Below, one piece after another: positions 8,317-16,763 of a DNA stretch of 64,000 nt. The notes under the pieces are model-generated. The model ran no database searches and was not told where the DNA came from. It saw nothing but the letters and a program-made list of their open reading frames with translations. The number at the start of each line of letters is the position of its first letter. The first letter of the stretch is position 1. The position numbers were made by a program, and so were the translations under genes. The DNA comes from Fictibacillus halophilus (lineage in GTDB: Bacteria; Bacillota; Bacilli; Bacillales; Fictibacillaceae): assembly GCF_016401385.1 (NCBI RefSeq), contig NZ_JAEACF010000001.1:558001-622000 (forward strand). Direction: 5' to 3'.

Positions 8317-9795
8317 ATGAATAAAATGAACACCGATTTTTCAAATATATATATCAACGGCGAATGGCGAAAAGGAAGCAGCGATAGCTTGATGAAGAAC
8401 ACAAATCCTTTCACGGATGAAGAGCTTGTTACGATTCAAGCTGCAACAAAAGAAGATTTGGATGAAGCTTATGAGGCAGCGAGAATCGCTCAAGCTGAAT
8501 GGGCAAACGAACTTCCACAAAACAAGCGTGCTGTTTTAGAAAAAGTAGCTGACGTTATGCAAGAGAATGAAGAATTCATCATTGATTGGATCATCAAAGA
8601 ATCAGGAAGCACGTATATAAAAGCTATTTCTGAATTTCGAGCTTCTATCAATATTTTAAAAGAATCTACAACATACCCATATCGTATGGAAGGAAAAATT
8701 CTTCCTTCTCAAACAGCAGGCAAGGAAAACAGAGTGTACCGTAATCCGTTAGGTGTAATTGGAATTATTAGTCCTTGGAATTTCCCTTTCCATTTGGCTA
8801 TTCGATCCATCGCACCTGCCATCGCGACAGGAAATGCTGTTGTTATTAAACCAGCTACTGACACACCGGTAACAGGCGGATTAATCTTTGCGAGTATTTT
8901 TGAAGCAGCCGGACTTCCAAAAGGTCTGATTAACGTAATCGTAGGACGTGGTTCAGAAATTGGAGATGAGATCGTCACACATCCAACTCCTCGTTTGATC
9001 TCGTTTACAGGTTCAACAGAAGTCGGAAGACATATCGGAGAACTTGCTGGTAAGAACTTAAAGAAATCTGCTCTAGAATTAGGCGGGAATAACGTATTTA
9101 TTGCATTAAAAGAAGCAGACATTGATCAGGCAGTAGATTCAGCATTGTTTGGAAAGTTTTATCACCAAGGTCAAATATGTATGGCGATCAATCGAATCTT
9201 TGTTCATCAAGACATTTATGAAGAATTTGCAGAAACCTTTGTTCAACGAGCAAAAAACCTTAAATTTGGTGACCCATCCAAAAAAGATACGAACGTTGGT
9301 CCTTTAATTAACAGAGATCAAGTAGATCGGATTTTAAAGGATATTGAAGCAAGTGTTTCACAAGGTGCGAAGATTCGTGTTGGTGGAGATGCAGAAGGTA
9401 ATGTTTTAGAACCAACCGTAATCACAGATGTGAACAATGAAATGCCATTAGCGAAGAATGAAATCTTCGGACCTGTAGCTATTCTAATTCCATTTGAAAA
9501 AGATGAAGACGTTGTTCAAATGGCAAATGCATATCCGTACGGACTCAGTGGGGCCGTTCATTCGAAAAACATTGAACATGCAACAGACATAGCTCATGAC
9601 ATTCATACAGGTATGATTCACATTAATGACCAATCTGTTAACGATGAACCTCACATGCCATTTGGTGGAGAAAAAGATTCAGGACTTGGCCGATTTAATG
9701 GTGAGTGGGTGTTAGAAGAATTCACTACTCTAAAATGGTTATCTGTGCAACGTACTCCAAGAAATTATGGACCTTTTATTAGTCAATTAAAGTAA
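8317..9795 (+). CDS. NAD(P)-dependent aldehyde dehydrogenase (benzaldehyde/vanillin dehydrogenase-like)
   Basis: About 492 residues with all the class-1 ALDH motifs: GVIGIISPWNFP (cofactor site), VIKPATDTP, FTGSTEVGRHIGELAG, LELGGNN carrying the general-base Glu, and GQICMAINR carrying the catalytic Cys. The C-terminus has MPFGGEKDSGLGRFNG. It oxidises an aldehyde to its acid in the cytoplasm. The overall sequence reminds me of the aromatic aldehyde group that includes B. subtilis YfmT, which is a resemblance rather than a proof. The start is ATG 8317 with AGGAG about 11 bases ahead. A perfect terminator follows, so it is a single-gene unit. Confidence 0.85.
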   Translation: MNKMNTDFSNIYINGEWRKGSSDSLMKNTNPFTDEELVTIQAATKEDLDEAYEAARIAQAEWANELPQNKRAVLEKVADVMQENEEFIIDWIIKESGSTYIKAISEFRASINILKESTTYPYRMEGKILPSQTAGKENRVYRNPLGVIGIISPWNFPFHLAIRSIAPAIATGNAVVIKPATDTPVTGGLIFASIFEAAGLPKGLINVIVGRGSEIGDEIVTHPTPRLISFTGSTEVGRHIGELAGKNLKKSALELGGNNVFIALKEADIDQAVDSALFGKFYHQGQICMAINRIFVHQDIYEEFAETFVQRAKNLKFGDPSKKDTNVGPLINRDQVDRILKDIEASVSQGAKIRVGGDAEGNVLEPTVITDVNNEMPLAKNEIFGPVAILIPFEKDEDVVQMANAYPYGLSGAVHSKNIEHATDIAHDIHTGMIHINDQSVNDEPHMPFGGEKDSGLGRFNGEWVLEEFTTLKWLSVQRTPRNYGPFISQLK

Positions 9796-9801
9796 ATAAG
9801 T

Positions 9802-9841
9802 AAAGAAAGCATCCGGATGCCTTCATTCGGATGCTTTCTTT
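9802..9841. terminator. Bidirectional terminator
   Basis: AAAGAAAGCATCCG and CGGATGCTTTCTTT form a perfect 14-bp stem between convergent genes, with T-rich tails on both strands. Confidence 0.9.
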
Positions 9842-9870
9842 ATTTTGATCGATAAACTAATGAATAAATC

Positions 9871-11499
9871 TTATGATGTTTTCCGAAATGGGTAAAAACT
9901 CAACTTATTTTTACCCGTGTTCTTTGAAACGTATAATGCCTCATCTGCATACTCAAGTATCGTTTGTGGTGAAACATCCTGAGCTATCCATTCAGCTGAT
10001 CCCATGCTACACCCGATTTTTATAGAACAATCCTGAATATGAAATGGTCGGTTAAGAGTGTCTATGAGGGAATGTGAAATTTCGGTTATTTCATTTAGAT
10101 AATTTTCCTGAATGGGCAGAACAACTACAAATTCATCTCCACCTATACGTGCTGCAAAATGTTCCTTCTTTATTAATGTATCAATGATTCGCTTACCAAC
10201 CTCTATTAAAAGTAGATCTCCGGTATGATGTCCTTGTGTATCATTGATTGATTTAAAACCATCCAAATCTATATAAAGCACCCCAAAGCTGCCCCTAGAA
10301 GAATCAAAGCGAACTGAGTTCATGTACTCCAAAAGAGCTAATCGATTCGGCATATTTGTCAGATAGTCTGTATGTGCCATGTTCTCCATCTTGTCCAACT
10401 GTTTTTCTGTTTGTTTCAACGATGAAATTAAGCTCCTAAACGAAGAACTAAGAACTTCTATATCTTTTATTCCACGCAACAAAGGAATCTCTACGATCTC
10501 ACCATTTTTCAACTTATCAGCAGAGATAGCCAAGTCAAAAAGAGGACGAGAAACTCTCTTTGTGATAAACCATCCAATAACAGCCATAAAAAGAGAAATC
10601 ACAATCCCACAGACTAAAATAAACGTTTGCAGATATTGAACGGATGCATAAGCCGCTTGTTCTGATTGACGAATGACAACCGTCCAGCCTAGTCCGGGAT
10701 AATTCTGATATCCGTCGCCAAATGCATAGCCTGTTACATACTCTTTTCCATCTGGCCAACGCACAAAATTCCACTCGTTATTCTTTCCTTTATTATCGAG
10801 ATCACTTATCTTGATTTTTTTTCCTAAATCATTTTTATGACCTAGGAGTACTGTATCTTCTTTACTGATTATGTATACTTCAACATCTTTTTTCTGCTCT
10901 TTTATGGGTCTTAGAATAGCGGCTTCCACCTCTTTAGACCACTCCCAACTGAGATGAGCGGCTAACACACCTTGAAAAACACCGTTTTTATCTCTTAATG
11001 GGGTACTTATATCAACTAATTGTAAGGGAGATCCATCCTTCGTTGGAATTAGTTTAGATAACAAAAGTGCATCATGAACATCACCGATAAAAGGCTGTTC
11101 AGTTGCATTTTGAAAAACGGGTCGAGCAGATATATCTTGGTTGATAAGCAGTTTCTTTGTTGAAGCTTGAATGAATCCCGTTTGATTCGTTATTCCAACC
11201 CAAGAGAAGGAAGGAATTTTATTTTGAAGCTGATCAATCAGAAATTGTGCTTCATTTATTCTTTTCGGATCTTTCAGAACTTCCTGTTCACTTAAAACTT
11301 GTAGTTCTTGGAATCTGGACCACATGAAAGAATCAAGGTTGTGAGATAGTTGAAAAGCTGATGAAGCTAGTGAATTGCCTATTTCTTTTTCTAATAATTC
11401 GCTGGATTTATCACTGATAAAAATGCTAAGAAATAATGATGTGGTTAGTATGATCAATGAGATACTCACGGACAGATAAGTTTGAACTTTGATAGACAT
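9871..11499 (-). CDS. Membrane sensor diguanylate cyclase (extracytoplasmic sensor, HAMP, GGDEF)
   Basis: 542 residues. A membrane segment at about residues 8-28 is followed by an extracytoplasmic region of about 250 residues with Cache-like features (PVFQNATEQPFIGDV and IDISTPL-like segments), a second membrane segment near 285-310, a HAMP-like linker, and a C-terminal GGDEF domain with DYLTNMPNR, YIDLDGFKSIND and ARIGGDEF. The intact GGDEF predicts c-di-GMP synthesis. The usual inhibitory R-x-x-D ahead of the motif is KKEH here, so product inhibition at that site is unlikely. GGAG lies nine bases before ATG 11499. No partner gene is adjacent. Confidence 0.9.
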   Translation of the reverse strand: MSIKVQTYLSVSISLIILTTSLFLSIFISDKSSELLEKEIGNSLASSAFQLSHNLDSFMWSRFQELQVLSEQEVLKDPKRINEAQFLIDQLQNKIPSFSWVGITNQTGFIQASTKKLLINQDISARPVFQNATEQPFIGDVHDALLLSKLIPTKDGSPLQLVDISTPLRDKNGVFQGVLAAHLSWEWSKEVEAAILRPIKEQKKDVEVYIISKEDTVLLGHKNDLGKKIKISDLDNKGKNNEWNFVRWPDGKEYVTGYAFGDGYQNYPGLGWTVVIRQSEQAAYASVQYLQTFILVCGIVISLFMAVIGWFITKRVSRPLFDLAISADKLKNGEIVEIPLLRGIKDIEVLSSSFRSLISSLKQTEKQLDKMENMAHTDYLTNMPNRLALLEYMNSVRFDSSRGSFGVLYIDLDGFKSINDTQGHHTGDLLLIEVGKRIIDTLIKKEHFAARIGGDEFVVVLPIQENYLNEITEISHSLIDTLNRPFHIQDCSIKIGCSMGSAEWIAQDVSPQTILEYADEALYVSKNTGKNKLSFYPFRKTS

Positions 11500-11684
11500 A
11501 GAAATTGACTCCTATAACAATTAAATTTACTTCAAAATGAACCATCTGTTATATCGGAAACAAGTATAGAAATGATTAGGAATCAATTAGATAAACGATG
11601 AGGTTAAGTTCTCATAAGAGATTATGACTGCGTATTATGCTACACTACGAGGAACAAGTCATATACATTGAAGGTGATGAAGAG

Positions 11685-12173
11685 ATGATACTTAATGATA
11701 AGATACGTCAAGACCTATTTGCTGAAGTAGAGGGAATAAATGATGAGAACCTCAATCAAAAACCTTCGGAAAATGAATGGTCCATTAAGCAAATTCTAGA
11801 ACACTTATATTTAATGGAAGGCGGAATCGCAAAAAACATTAATCACCAACTTAAAAATGGTGAAGCTGTTCATGCAGATGTTAAGCCTATTGAAGCAACA
11901 ATCAACAGAGATATTAAAGTAGATGCTCCAGAATTTGCAGTGCCAACTTCGGAATTCGCTTCTATTGAAGAGCTAAAAATGAAATTGGCTGCAACTCATC
12001 AACATTTACTTGATATCGAGAACTTTGCTGATGAAAAGGACTTAGAAGCTAAAGGCTTTCCTCATCCAATTTTCGGTGATATCAGTTTAAAACAATGGAT
12101 TCCGTTTGTGGCATATCATGAGCAGCGACATATTCTTCAAATTAAAGAAGTAAAAGAAAAATTAAATCTCTAA
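11685..12173 (+). CDS. DinB superfamily protein (putative metal-dependent hydrolase/transferase)
   Basis: About 162 residues with the four-helix DinB/YfiT pattern: NEWSIKQILEHLYLMEGG supplies the first His, and the C-terminal YHEQRHILQI supplies the two-His helix that completes the metal site. Members bind a divalent metal, and some are bacillithiol- or other thiol-dependent enzymes; the function of this one is unknown. I start it at ATG 11685, where AAGGTGA lies eight bases ahead, rather than 16 codons upstream where no ribosome site is seen. A perfect terminator follows. Confidence 0.75.
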   Translation: MILNDKIRQDLFAEVEGINDENLNQKPSENEWSIKQILEHLYLMEGGIAKNINHQLKNGEAVHADVKPIEATINRDIKVDAPEFAVPTSEFASIEELKMKLAATHQHLLDIENFADEKDLEAKGFPHPIFGDISLKQWIPFVAYHEQRHILQIKEVKEKLNL

Positions 12174-12189
12174 ACCAAAATAAACGCTG

Positions 12190-12223
12190 AGTACATTCTC
12201 AAGAAGGAGAATGTACTTTTTTT
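12190..12223 (+). terminator. Intrinsic terminator after the DinB gene
   Basis: AGTACATTCTC and GAGAATGTACT form an 11-bp perfect stem followed by seven T residues. Confidence 0.9.
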
Positions 12224-12306
12224 ATTGAACGAAAAGAGGATAACAAGAATGAAAGTTTCGGATTAGGTGAATTACTGTTTGAAAGAATATAAAAGGAGGG
12301 CTGAAG

Positions 12307-13071
12307 ATGTTGTTGAAAAACAAAATCGCAGTCGTTTATGGAGCGGGTGGTGCAATTGGCGGTGCTGTTGCCCGAGCTTTTGCAGAAGAAGGAGCTTCTG
12401 TATTTTTGGCTGGAAGATCGATGGCTTCTCTTCAAATTGTAGCAAATGACATAACAAGTGCTGGAGGCACAGCTAAAGTAACAAAAGTAGATGCTCTTAA
12501 AAAAGAAGAAATTGATGAACACTTGGATCGAATCGTACAGCATGTGGGTAGAATAGATATTTCCTTCAACGCTATAGGAATTCGAGGGGACCTTCAAGGA
12601 ACTCCATTGATTGATATGTCACAAGAAGACTTTATGACTCCCATTTTGACAGGTGTCCAAACTCATTTTCTCACAAGTACTGCAGCGGCTAAATATATGA
12701 TGAAGCAGAAATCAGGGATTATTCTAACGCTTTCTGCTTCATCAGCAGCATTATCAGGCAGAGACCGTACTTACCATTTAACGGGAGGTTTTGCGACCGC
12801 ATGTGCAGCCATTGAAGGATATACACGTAGCTTAGCTGGTGAGCTCGGTACAAAAGGCGTTCGTGTCGTATCTTTAAGATCAGACGCTATTCCAGAAACG
12901 TGGAAACCAGACTTTCCTGAGGTTAGAGCGTATATGGAGAAAGGAACAGCATTAGGACGTCTTCCAACATTGAAAGAAGTTGCAGATGCTGCGGTATTTA
13001 TTGCTTCTGATCGAGCGAGTGCAATAACAGGTGCCATTATGAATGTAACCTGTGGTTCAATAATGGACTGA
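12307..13071 (+). CDS. SDR-fold oxidoreductase homologue with altered active site
   Basis: 254 residues with a clear short-chain dehydrogenase fold: VVYGAGGAIGGAVARAFAEEG (the first 20 positions hold the nucleotide loop), SFNAIGI in place of NNAG, and a SASSAALSG strand with the catalytic-type Ser. Where Y-x-x-x-K is expected before the KAA-like helix, the sequence reads FATACAAIEG, so Tyr is replaced by Phe and Lys by Cys. Such members may bind NAD(P) without standard chemistry. AGGAGG sits ahead of ATG 12307. Its upstream neighbour is terminated, so it has its own transcript. Confidence 0.8.
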   Translation: MLLKNKIAVVYGAGGAIGGAVARAFAEEGASVFLAGRSMASLQIVANDITSAGGTAKVTKVDALKKEEIDEHLDRIVQHVGRIDISFNAIGIRGDLQGTPLIDMSQEDFMTPILTGVQTHFLTSTAAAKYMMKQKSGIILTLSASSAALSGRDRTYHLTGGFATACAAIEGYTRSLAGELGTKGVRVVSLRSDAIPETWKPDFPEVRAYMEKGTALGRLPTLKEVADAAVFIASDRASAITGAIMNVTCGSIMD

Positions 13072-13138
13072 GTTATTTTTTGGATTTTTATGTTAAAATT
13101 AACTCTGTTGAAATATATAGCTAAAGGAGCATAAAAGA

Positions 13139-13177
13139 ATGTCCCATATAAATTGTGTAACATGGTCTCATGAGTAA
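13139..13177 (+). CDS. 12-residue leader peptide upstream of a GNAT gene
   Basis: The ORF encodes MSHINCVTWSHE and has AAAGGAG eight bases ahead of the ATG. Its TAA stop (13175-13177) overlaps the left arm of a large hairpin (13174-13244). A ribosome stalled near its end would cover that arm, as in translation-dependent attenuation. I do not recognise the peptide; its reality rests on the SD and the overlap with the hairpin. Confidence 0.5.
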   Translation: MSHINCVTWSHE

Positions 13178-13244
13178 ACAAAGATGTTTATTCATGAAGT
13201 AATGCTTATTACGCCAATGCTCTATGAATGATATCTTTGTTTAC
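13174..13244 (+). promoter_or_regulatory. Long interrupted hairpin between leader ORF and GNAT gene
   Basis: GTAAACAAAGAT (13174-13185) and ATCTTTGTTTAC (13233-13244) pair perfectly. Inside, ATTCAT (13190-13195) pairs with ATGAAT (13224-13229), and GTAAT-GCTT-ATTAC (13199-13212) forms an apical hairpin. It is followed by TTCCTTCT, not a clean T run, so it looks more like an attenuator or mRNA-stability element than a standard terminator. Confidence 0.55.
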
Positions 13245-13280
13245 TTCCTTCTAATGAAAAAAATAGAATGGAGAGATAAC

Positions 13281-13745
13281 ATGATACATTTAAACCCATT
13301 AACTGAGCAAGAATTTCAGGAGTATCTGGCATTCATGATTTCGGATTACGCCTATGAAATCACTAAGAACTTTAACCTGACGTTACAAGCAGCAATAGAA
13401 GAGTCAGAAATGATGATGAAGGACCTATTGAAAGATGGGTTGTCTACTGAAGGCCAGTATTTATACAATATTGTAGACAACAAAACCAATGAAAAAGTAG
13501 GATTGCTCTGGTATGGTTTAATACCGGAAATCAATCAAGCCTACGTGTATCATATTTTCATAGACGATATCTATAGAAGAAAAGGATACGGGAAAGAAAC
13601 GATAGAAAAGCTCCAAAGTATGTTAAAACAGTCAGGTATAAAGTCCGTTGGGTTAAGTGTTTTTGCGGGAAATGAAGTCGCTTATCAGTTATATAAGAAA
13701 TTAGGTTATAAAAATACAAGATTATCAATGGAATTAATCTTATAG
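13281..13745 (+). CDS. GNAT family N-acetyltransferase
   Basis: About 154 residues with a GNAT core: VYHIFIDDIYRRKGYGKETI contains the acetyl-CoA loop R-R-K-G-Y-G-K, and the C-terminal VFAGNEVAYQLYKKLGYK segment closes the fold. It transfers acetyl from acetyl-CoA to an unknown substrate. I use ATG 13281, with GGAGAG five bases ahead; an in-frame ATG at 13224 lies inside the upstream hairpin and has no ribosome site. The leader ORF and hairpin just upstream suggest inducible expression, which would fit an enzyme acting on a translation inhibitor, but that is inference. Confidence 0.8.
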   Translation: MIHLNPLTEQEFQEYLAFMISDYAYEITKNFNLTLQAAIEESEMMMKDLLKDGLSTEGQYLYNIVDNKTNEKVGLLWYGLIPEINQAYVYHIFIDDIYRRKGYGKETIEKLQSMLKQSGIKSVGLSVFAGNEVAYQLYKKLGYKNTRLSMELIL

Positions 13746-13760
13746 AACATTATTTGTGGT

Positions 13761-13794
13761 AAAGCTTAGGGTCAGGATGACTCTGAGCTTTTTT
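13761..13794 (+). terminator. Intrinsic terminator after the GNAT gene
   Basis: AAAGCTTAGGGTCA pairs with TGACTCTGAGCTTT through two G-T pairs and is followed by a T run. Confidence 0.85.
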
Positions 13795-13873
13795 CCTTTC
13801 TCATGAATTAGATTTATAAGGTGACAGGAATTATATTCCAAAAAGAGAATATAGAAAATTAAGAGGTGATAGT

Positions 13874-14368
13874 ATGAAAAAAATACTAGGCTTGATAATT
13901 TTCATAATTTTGGCAGCTTGTAGTGATCAAGGAGCTGTAGAGAAGCTGAAAAAGAATTATCCGAATGTAAACAAAGAGATGGAACAGTTGCCAACAGAGG
14001 TACAAAAAAAGATGGTAGCTCCAAATAAACTTCCTTTTCAGCCAAAAGACGTCCAACTAACATATGCGGCTGACCCGTCGGGAGATCCAAAAGGGGATAT
14101 CTTACATACTGAATTTGCTTATGGTAATGAAAAAGGTTCGGTCCTTCGTGTAACCACATTTCAGAAAAAAAATGTAAACTTCAATGATGAAGGTGAGAAG
14201 AAGACAACAAAATTGAAAGATGGAACTGAGGTTGTTATAGAAAGTAATTCTTCTAATGTTAAATCCATTCGTTGGAATAAAGATGATGTTTATTATGGAA
14301 TGATGTTAATGGGTTCTCAATTTGAGATGGAGGATCTGTTGAAATCAGCAAATTCAATGGACTATTAG
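13874..14368 (+). CDS. Small lipoprotein of unknown function
   Basis: 164 residues beginning MKKILGLIIFIILAAC, a typical lipoprotein signal with a LAAC lipobox, so the mature protein should be anchored outside the membrane through Cys16. The rest is a soluble, charged domain with a helical start (EKLKKNYPNVNKEMEQL) and a probable beta-rich second half. I recognise no domain. AAGAGGTGAT lies ahead of ATG 13874. It could share a transcript with the next small gene 86 bp downstream. Confidence 0.8.
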   Translation: MKKILGLIIFIILAACSDQGAVEKLKKNYPNVNKEMEQLPTEVQKKMVAPNKLPFQPKDVQLTYAADPSGDPKGDILHTEFAYGNEKGSVLRVTTFQKKNVNFNDEGEKKTTKLKDGTEVVIESNSSNVKSIRWNKDDVYYGMMLMGSQFEMEDLLKSANSMDY

Positions 14369-14454
14369 GAGTTATAGATCTAGATGCTAATTACCGAAAC
14401 TTTCCATCTTCCGAACCGTAATTAATAGTAAGACAGATAATTGAGGTGGAGAGC

Positions 14455-14706
14455 ATGATTGAGGTTAGTGTGAAAAAGATAGATAACAACTTTATTATTC
14501 GATGGCAGCTATTGAGAGTTGAAATTCCTGCTAATGATATTCTTAATGTAGGCTTAGACGATACATATGGTGGAGACGATAAGGAAGCTATCCGTATCGG
14601 TATCCCTTATGGTACGACAGATCGGGTCTTCGTTCAGACAAAAAATCAAACTTATATTTTGTTTACTTCTAATCCATCAGCTATTATGAAGAAACTAAGT
14701 GCTTAA
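14455..14706 (+). CDS. SunI/YnzG-like small protein (PH-like fold)
   Basis: About 83 residues: IEVSVKKIDNNFIIRWQ, then LRVEIPANDILNVGLDDTYGG and RIGIPYGTTDRVFVQTK. This matches my memory of the SunI/YnzG family, whose PH-like domain occurs in the sublancin immunity protein SunI and in the bare-domain protein YnzG. This copy lacks a membrane helix, so it resembles YnzG; no bacteriocin genes are near. ATG 14455 has a GGTGGAG site; a GTG three codons upstream is less likely. A perfect terminator follows. Confidence 0.65.
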   Translation: MIEVSVKKIDNNFIIRWQLLRVEIPANDILNVGLDDTYGGDDKEAIRIGIPYGTTDRVFVQTKNQTYILFTSNPSAIMKKLSA

Positions 14707-14722
14707 GGAAAGATAATAATGG

Positions 14723-14759
14723 AAACAAAGCTCGGATATCATTTATCCGAGCTTTGTTT
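14723..14759. terminator. Intrinsic terminator between convergent genes
   Basis: AAACAAAGCTCGGA and TCCGAGCTTTGTTT form a perfect 14-bp stem. The plus strand continues TTTCTTCTT; the minus strand lacks a T run. Confidence 0.85.
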
Positions 14760-14763
14760 CTTC

Positions 14764-14865
14764 TTACATCTTAAATTTCCCAGTAAGTTTCTTGAGATTT
14801 TCTGTCATATCGTTTAATAAGGAGATGGAAGCTGACATTTTTACCTTTATACTCTTTCTCAACAT
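14764..14865 (-). CDS. Possible 33-residue basic small protein
   Basis: A short ORF begins MLRKSIKVKMSASISLL and ends GKFKM, with AAGGAG five bases ahead of its ATG at 14865. It is basic (about eight Lys/Arg) with a possible amphipathic helix in the second half. It lies in a 380-bp interval that otherwise looks empty. I know no family for it; the evidence is the SD, the spacing and its position before a hairpin. Confidence 0.4.
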   Translation of the reverse strand: MLRKSIKVKMSASISLLNDMTENLKKLTGKFKM

Positions 14866-15085
14866 ATTCGCTCCTTATTCCAACAAATTATTCTTTTGGC
14901 AACAAGGTGTATATTGGAATAAAACAGGGAATTTTTACTAATGATAAATGCCAGCTTGTACTCATTTATTTGGTAGACAGTTCATAATGAGGTTGAAAAG
15001 CAGATTGCAAACAAGTAAAGCTCTCTTATGTTAAGGTGGAAATAGAAAATGTCGATTTAATTATATAAAAGAAGGTGTTCTTCTC

Positions 15086-16543
15086 ATGACGAAAGAAATA
15101 GGTTGGAATTTAGAAAACAGTTATATTCAACTACCAGATAAATTCTTTTCAATAATAGATCAAAACCCAGTAGATTCGCCAAAGTTAGTTGTGCTCAATG
15201 AATCGGTGGCAACCTCTCTTGGATTGAACGTAGATTTCCTTCGAAATGAAGATGCTGTAAAAGTATTTGCAGGCAACGAGCTTCCAGAAGGTGGATCTTC
15301 TTTAGCGCAAGCTTATGCAGGACATCAGTTTGGTTATTTTAACATGTTAGGTGATGGACGAGCATTAATGGTAGGAGAGCAGATCACTCCTGACGGGAAA
15401 CGTTATGACATTCAACTAAAAGGTTCAGGAAGAACTCCTTATTCTAGAGGCGGAGACGGACGGGCAGCTCTTGGTCCGATGCTCCGTGAATATATTATGA
15501 GTGAGGCGATGCACGCTTTAGGTATTCCAACGACTCGAAGTCTTGCGGTTGTGACGACTGGTGAATCGATCATGCGTGAAACGGCTCTTCCAGGGGCAAT
15601 CATGACACGGGTAGCGTCAAGTCACCTACGAGTGGGTACGTTTGAGTTTGCTTCAAAGTGGGGAACACTCGATGAATTGAAAGAGTTGGCAAATTATAGT
15701 TTGAACCGGCATTATCCTGAAGTGGAGAGTGACGGAAATCAATATTTGAGCTTGCTCAAAAAAGTGATTGAACAGCAAGCGTATTTAATTTCGAAATGGC
15801 AGCTCGTTGGTTTCATACACGGCGTTATGAACACCGATAACATGACAATCAGCGGAGAAACGATTGATTATGGCCCGTGTGCATTTATGGACAAATATGA
15901 TCCACTGACTGTTTTTAGTTCAATCGATAGAGAGGGTCGTTATGCATACGGAAATCAGCCTCGAATTGCAGGATGGAATCTTGCTCGATTCGCTGAAACG
16001 CTATTGCCACTCTTACACGATGAACAAGAAAAGGCGGTTGAATTGGCACAAGAAGTTCTATATGGTTTTTCTGATCTGTATCATGCAAACTATTTTAGAG
16101 GAATGCGATCAAAGCTGGGGTTATATAATGAAGAAAAAGAAGATCAATCTCTAATAGAAGAACTCCTTTCACTAATGGCTACGTATAAAGCTGACTATAC
16201 AAATACATTCCGTTCTTTGACGCTAGGTAAAAAGGAATGCTCTGATCTATATGAGGCAGAGAAATTTAAGACTTGGCATAATAAATGGGAAGAAAGAAAA
16301 GCCAGACAGCCAAAGTCCCAGGAAGACACTTTGCAATTGATGCGTAATAGCAATCCGGGGGTGATTCCAAGAAATCATAGAGTGGAAGAGGCTCTTCAAG
16401 CAGCTGAAAACGGCGATTACAGCGTGATGGAAAGACTTGTTCAAGTTTTATCATCGCCATACAGTCACTCGCCCGAACACGAAGAATACACTCAACTACC
16501 ACCCGAAACAGAAGGACCATATCGAACATTTTGTGGTACGTGA
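15086..16543 (+). CDS. selO: Protein adenylyltransferase SelO (YdiU/UPF0061 family)
   Basis: 485 residues with the SelO pseudokinase-like signature: [20 protein letters not shown], the nucleotide-binding GRALMVGEQ and [32 protein letters not shown] (the metal-binding Asn-Asp-like segment), and DYGPCAFMD. Family members bind ATP in a flipped orientation and transfer AMP to Ser/Thr/Tyr of target proteins, with a link to redox stress. The length is normal for bacterial SelO, and the usual C-terminal Sec/Cys of mitochondrial forms appears here as a Cys in the last residues (TFCGT). AAGAAGGTG precedes ATG 15086. Single-gene unit. Confidence 0.93.
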   Translation: MTKEIGWNLENSYIQLPDKFFSIIDQNPVDSPKLVVLNESVATSLGLNVDFLRNEDAVKVFAGNELPEGGSSLAQAYAGHQFGYFNMLGDGRALMVGEQITPDGKRYDIQLKGSGRTPYSRGGDGRAALGPMLREYIMSEAMHALGIPTTRSLAVVTTGESIMRETALPGAIMTRVASSHLRVGTFEFASKWGTLDELKELANYSLNRHYPEVESDGNQYLSLLKKVIEQQAYLISKWQLVGFIHGVMNTDNMTISGETIDYGPCAFMDKYDPLTVFSSIDREGRYAYGNQPRIAGWNLARFAETLLPLLHDEQEKAVELAQEVLYGFSDLYHANYFRGMRSKLGLYNEEKEDQSLIEELLSLMATYKADYTNTFRSLTLGKKECSDLYEAEKFKTWHNKWEERKARQPKSQEDTLQLMRNSNPGVIPRNHRVEEALQAAENGDYSVMERLVQVLSSPYSHSPEHEEYTQLPPETEGPYRTFCGT

Positions 16544-16573
16544 TAACATAGAAAATACTATTAATTTTAATTG

Positions 16574-16601
16574 AAAGCTGCTCAGGAAGAGTAGCTTTTT
16601 C
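16574..16601 (+). terminator. Intrinsic terminator after selO
   Basis: AAAGCTGCTC pairs with GAGTAGCTTT (one G-T pair), followed by T residues. Confidence 0.8.
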
Positions 16602-16763
16602 TTATATCCATAACTCCTATCAATACCAAGAGATGTATGTATCGTTGACTTTTTAGTTAATAAGGTGTACTATTTTTTATATTGTTTTCTAAAATGATAT
16701 TGAAATATCAGTAAAAATAAACTAGAATGGTAGATTGGTTACTGAAACTTTAGAGGTGAGAGA

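Noticed and set aside
8709..9122. 137-codon antisense frame inside the aldehyde dehydrogenase gene
   Set aside because: It overlaps a strongly conserved enzyme on the opposite strand and has no ribosome site or recognisable domain.
12199..12597. Antisense open frames around the SDR start
   Set aside because: Ser/Phe/Cys-rich low-complexity translations typical of the antisense of a Gly/Ala/Glu-rich gene.
15942..16529. Several open frames inside selO on both strands
   Set aside because: They are shadows of the selO coding frame without ribosome sites.
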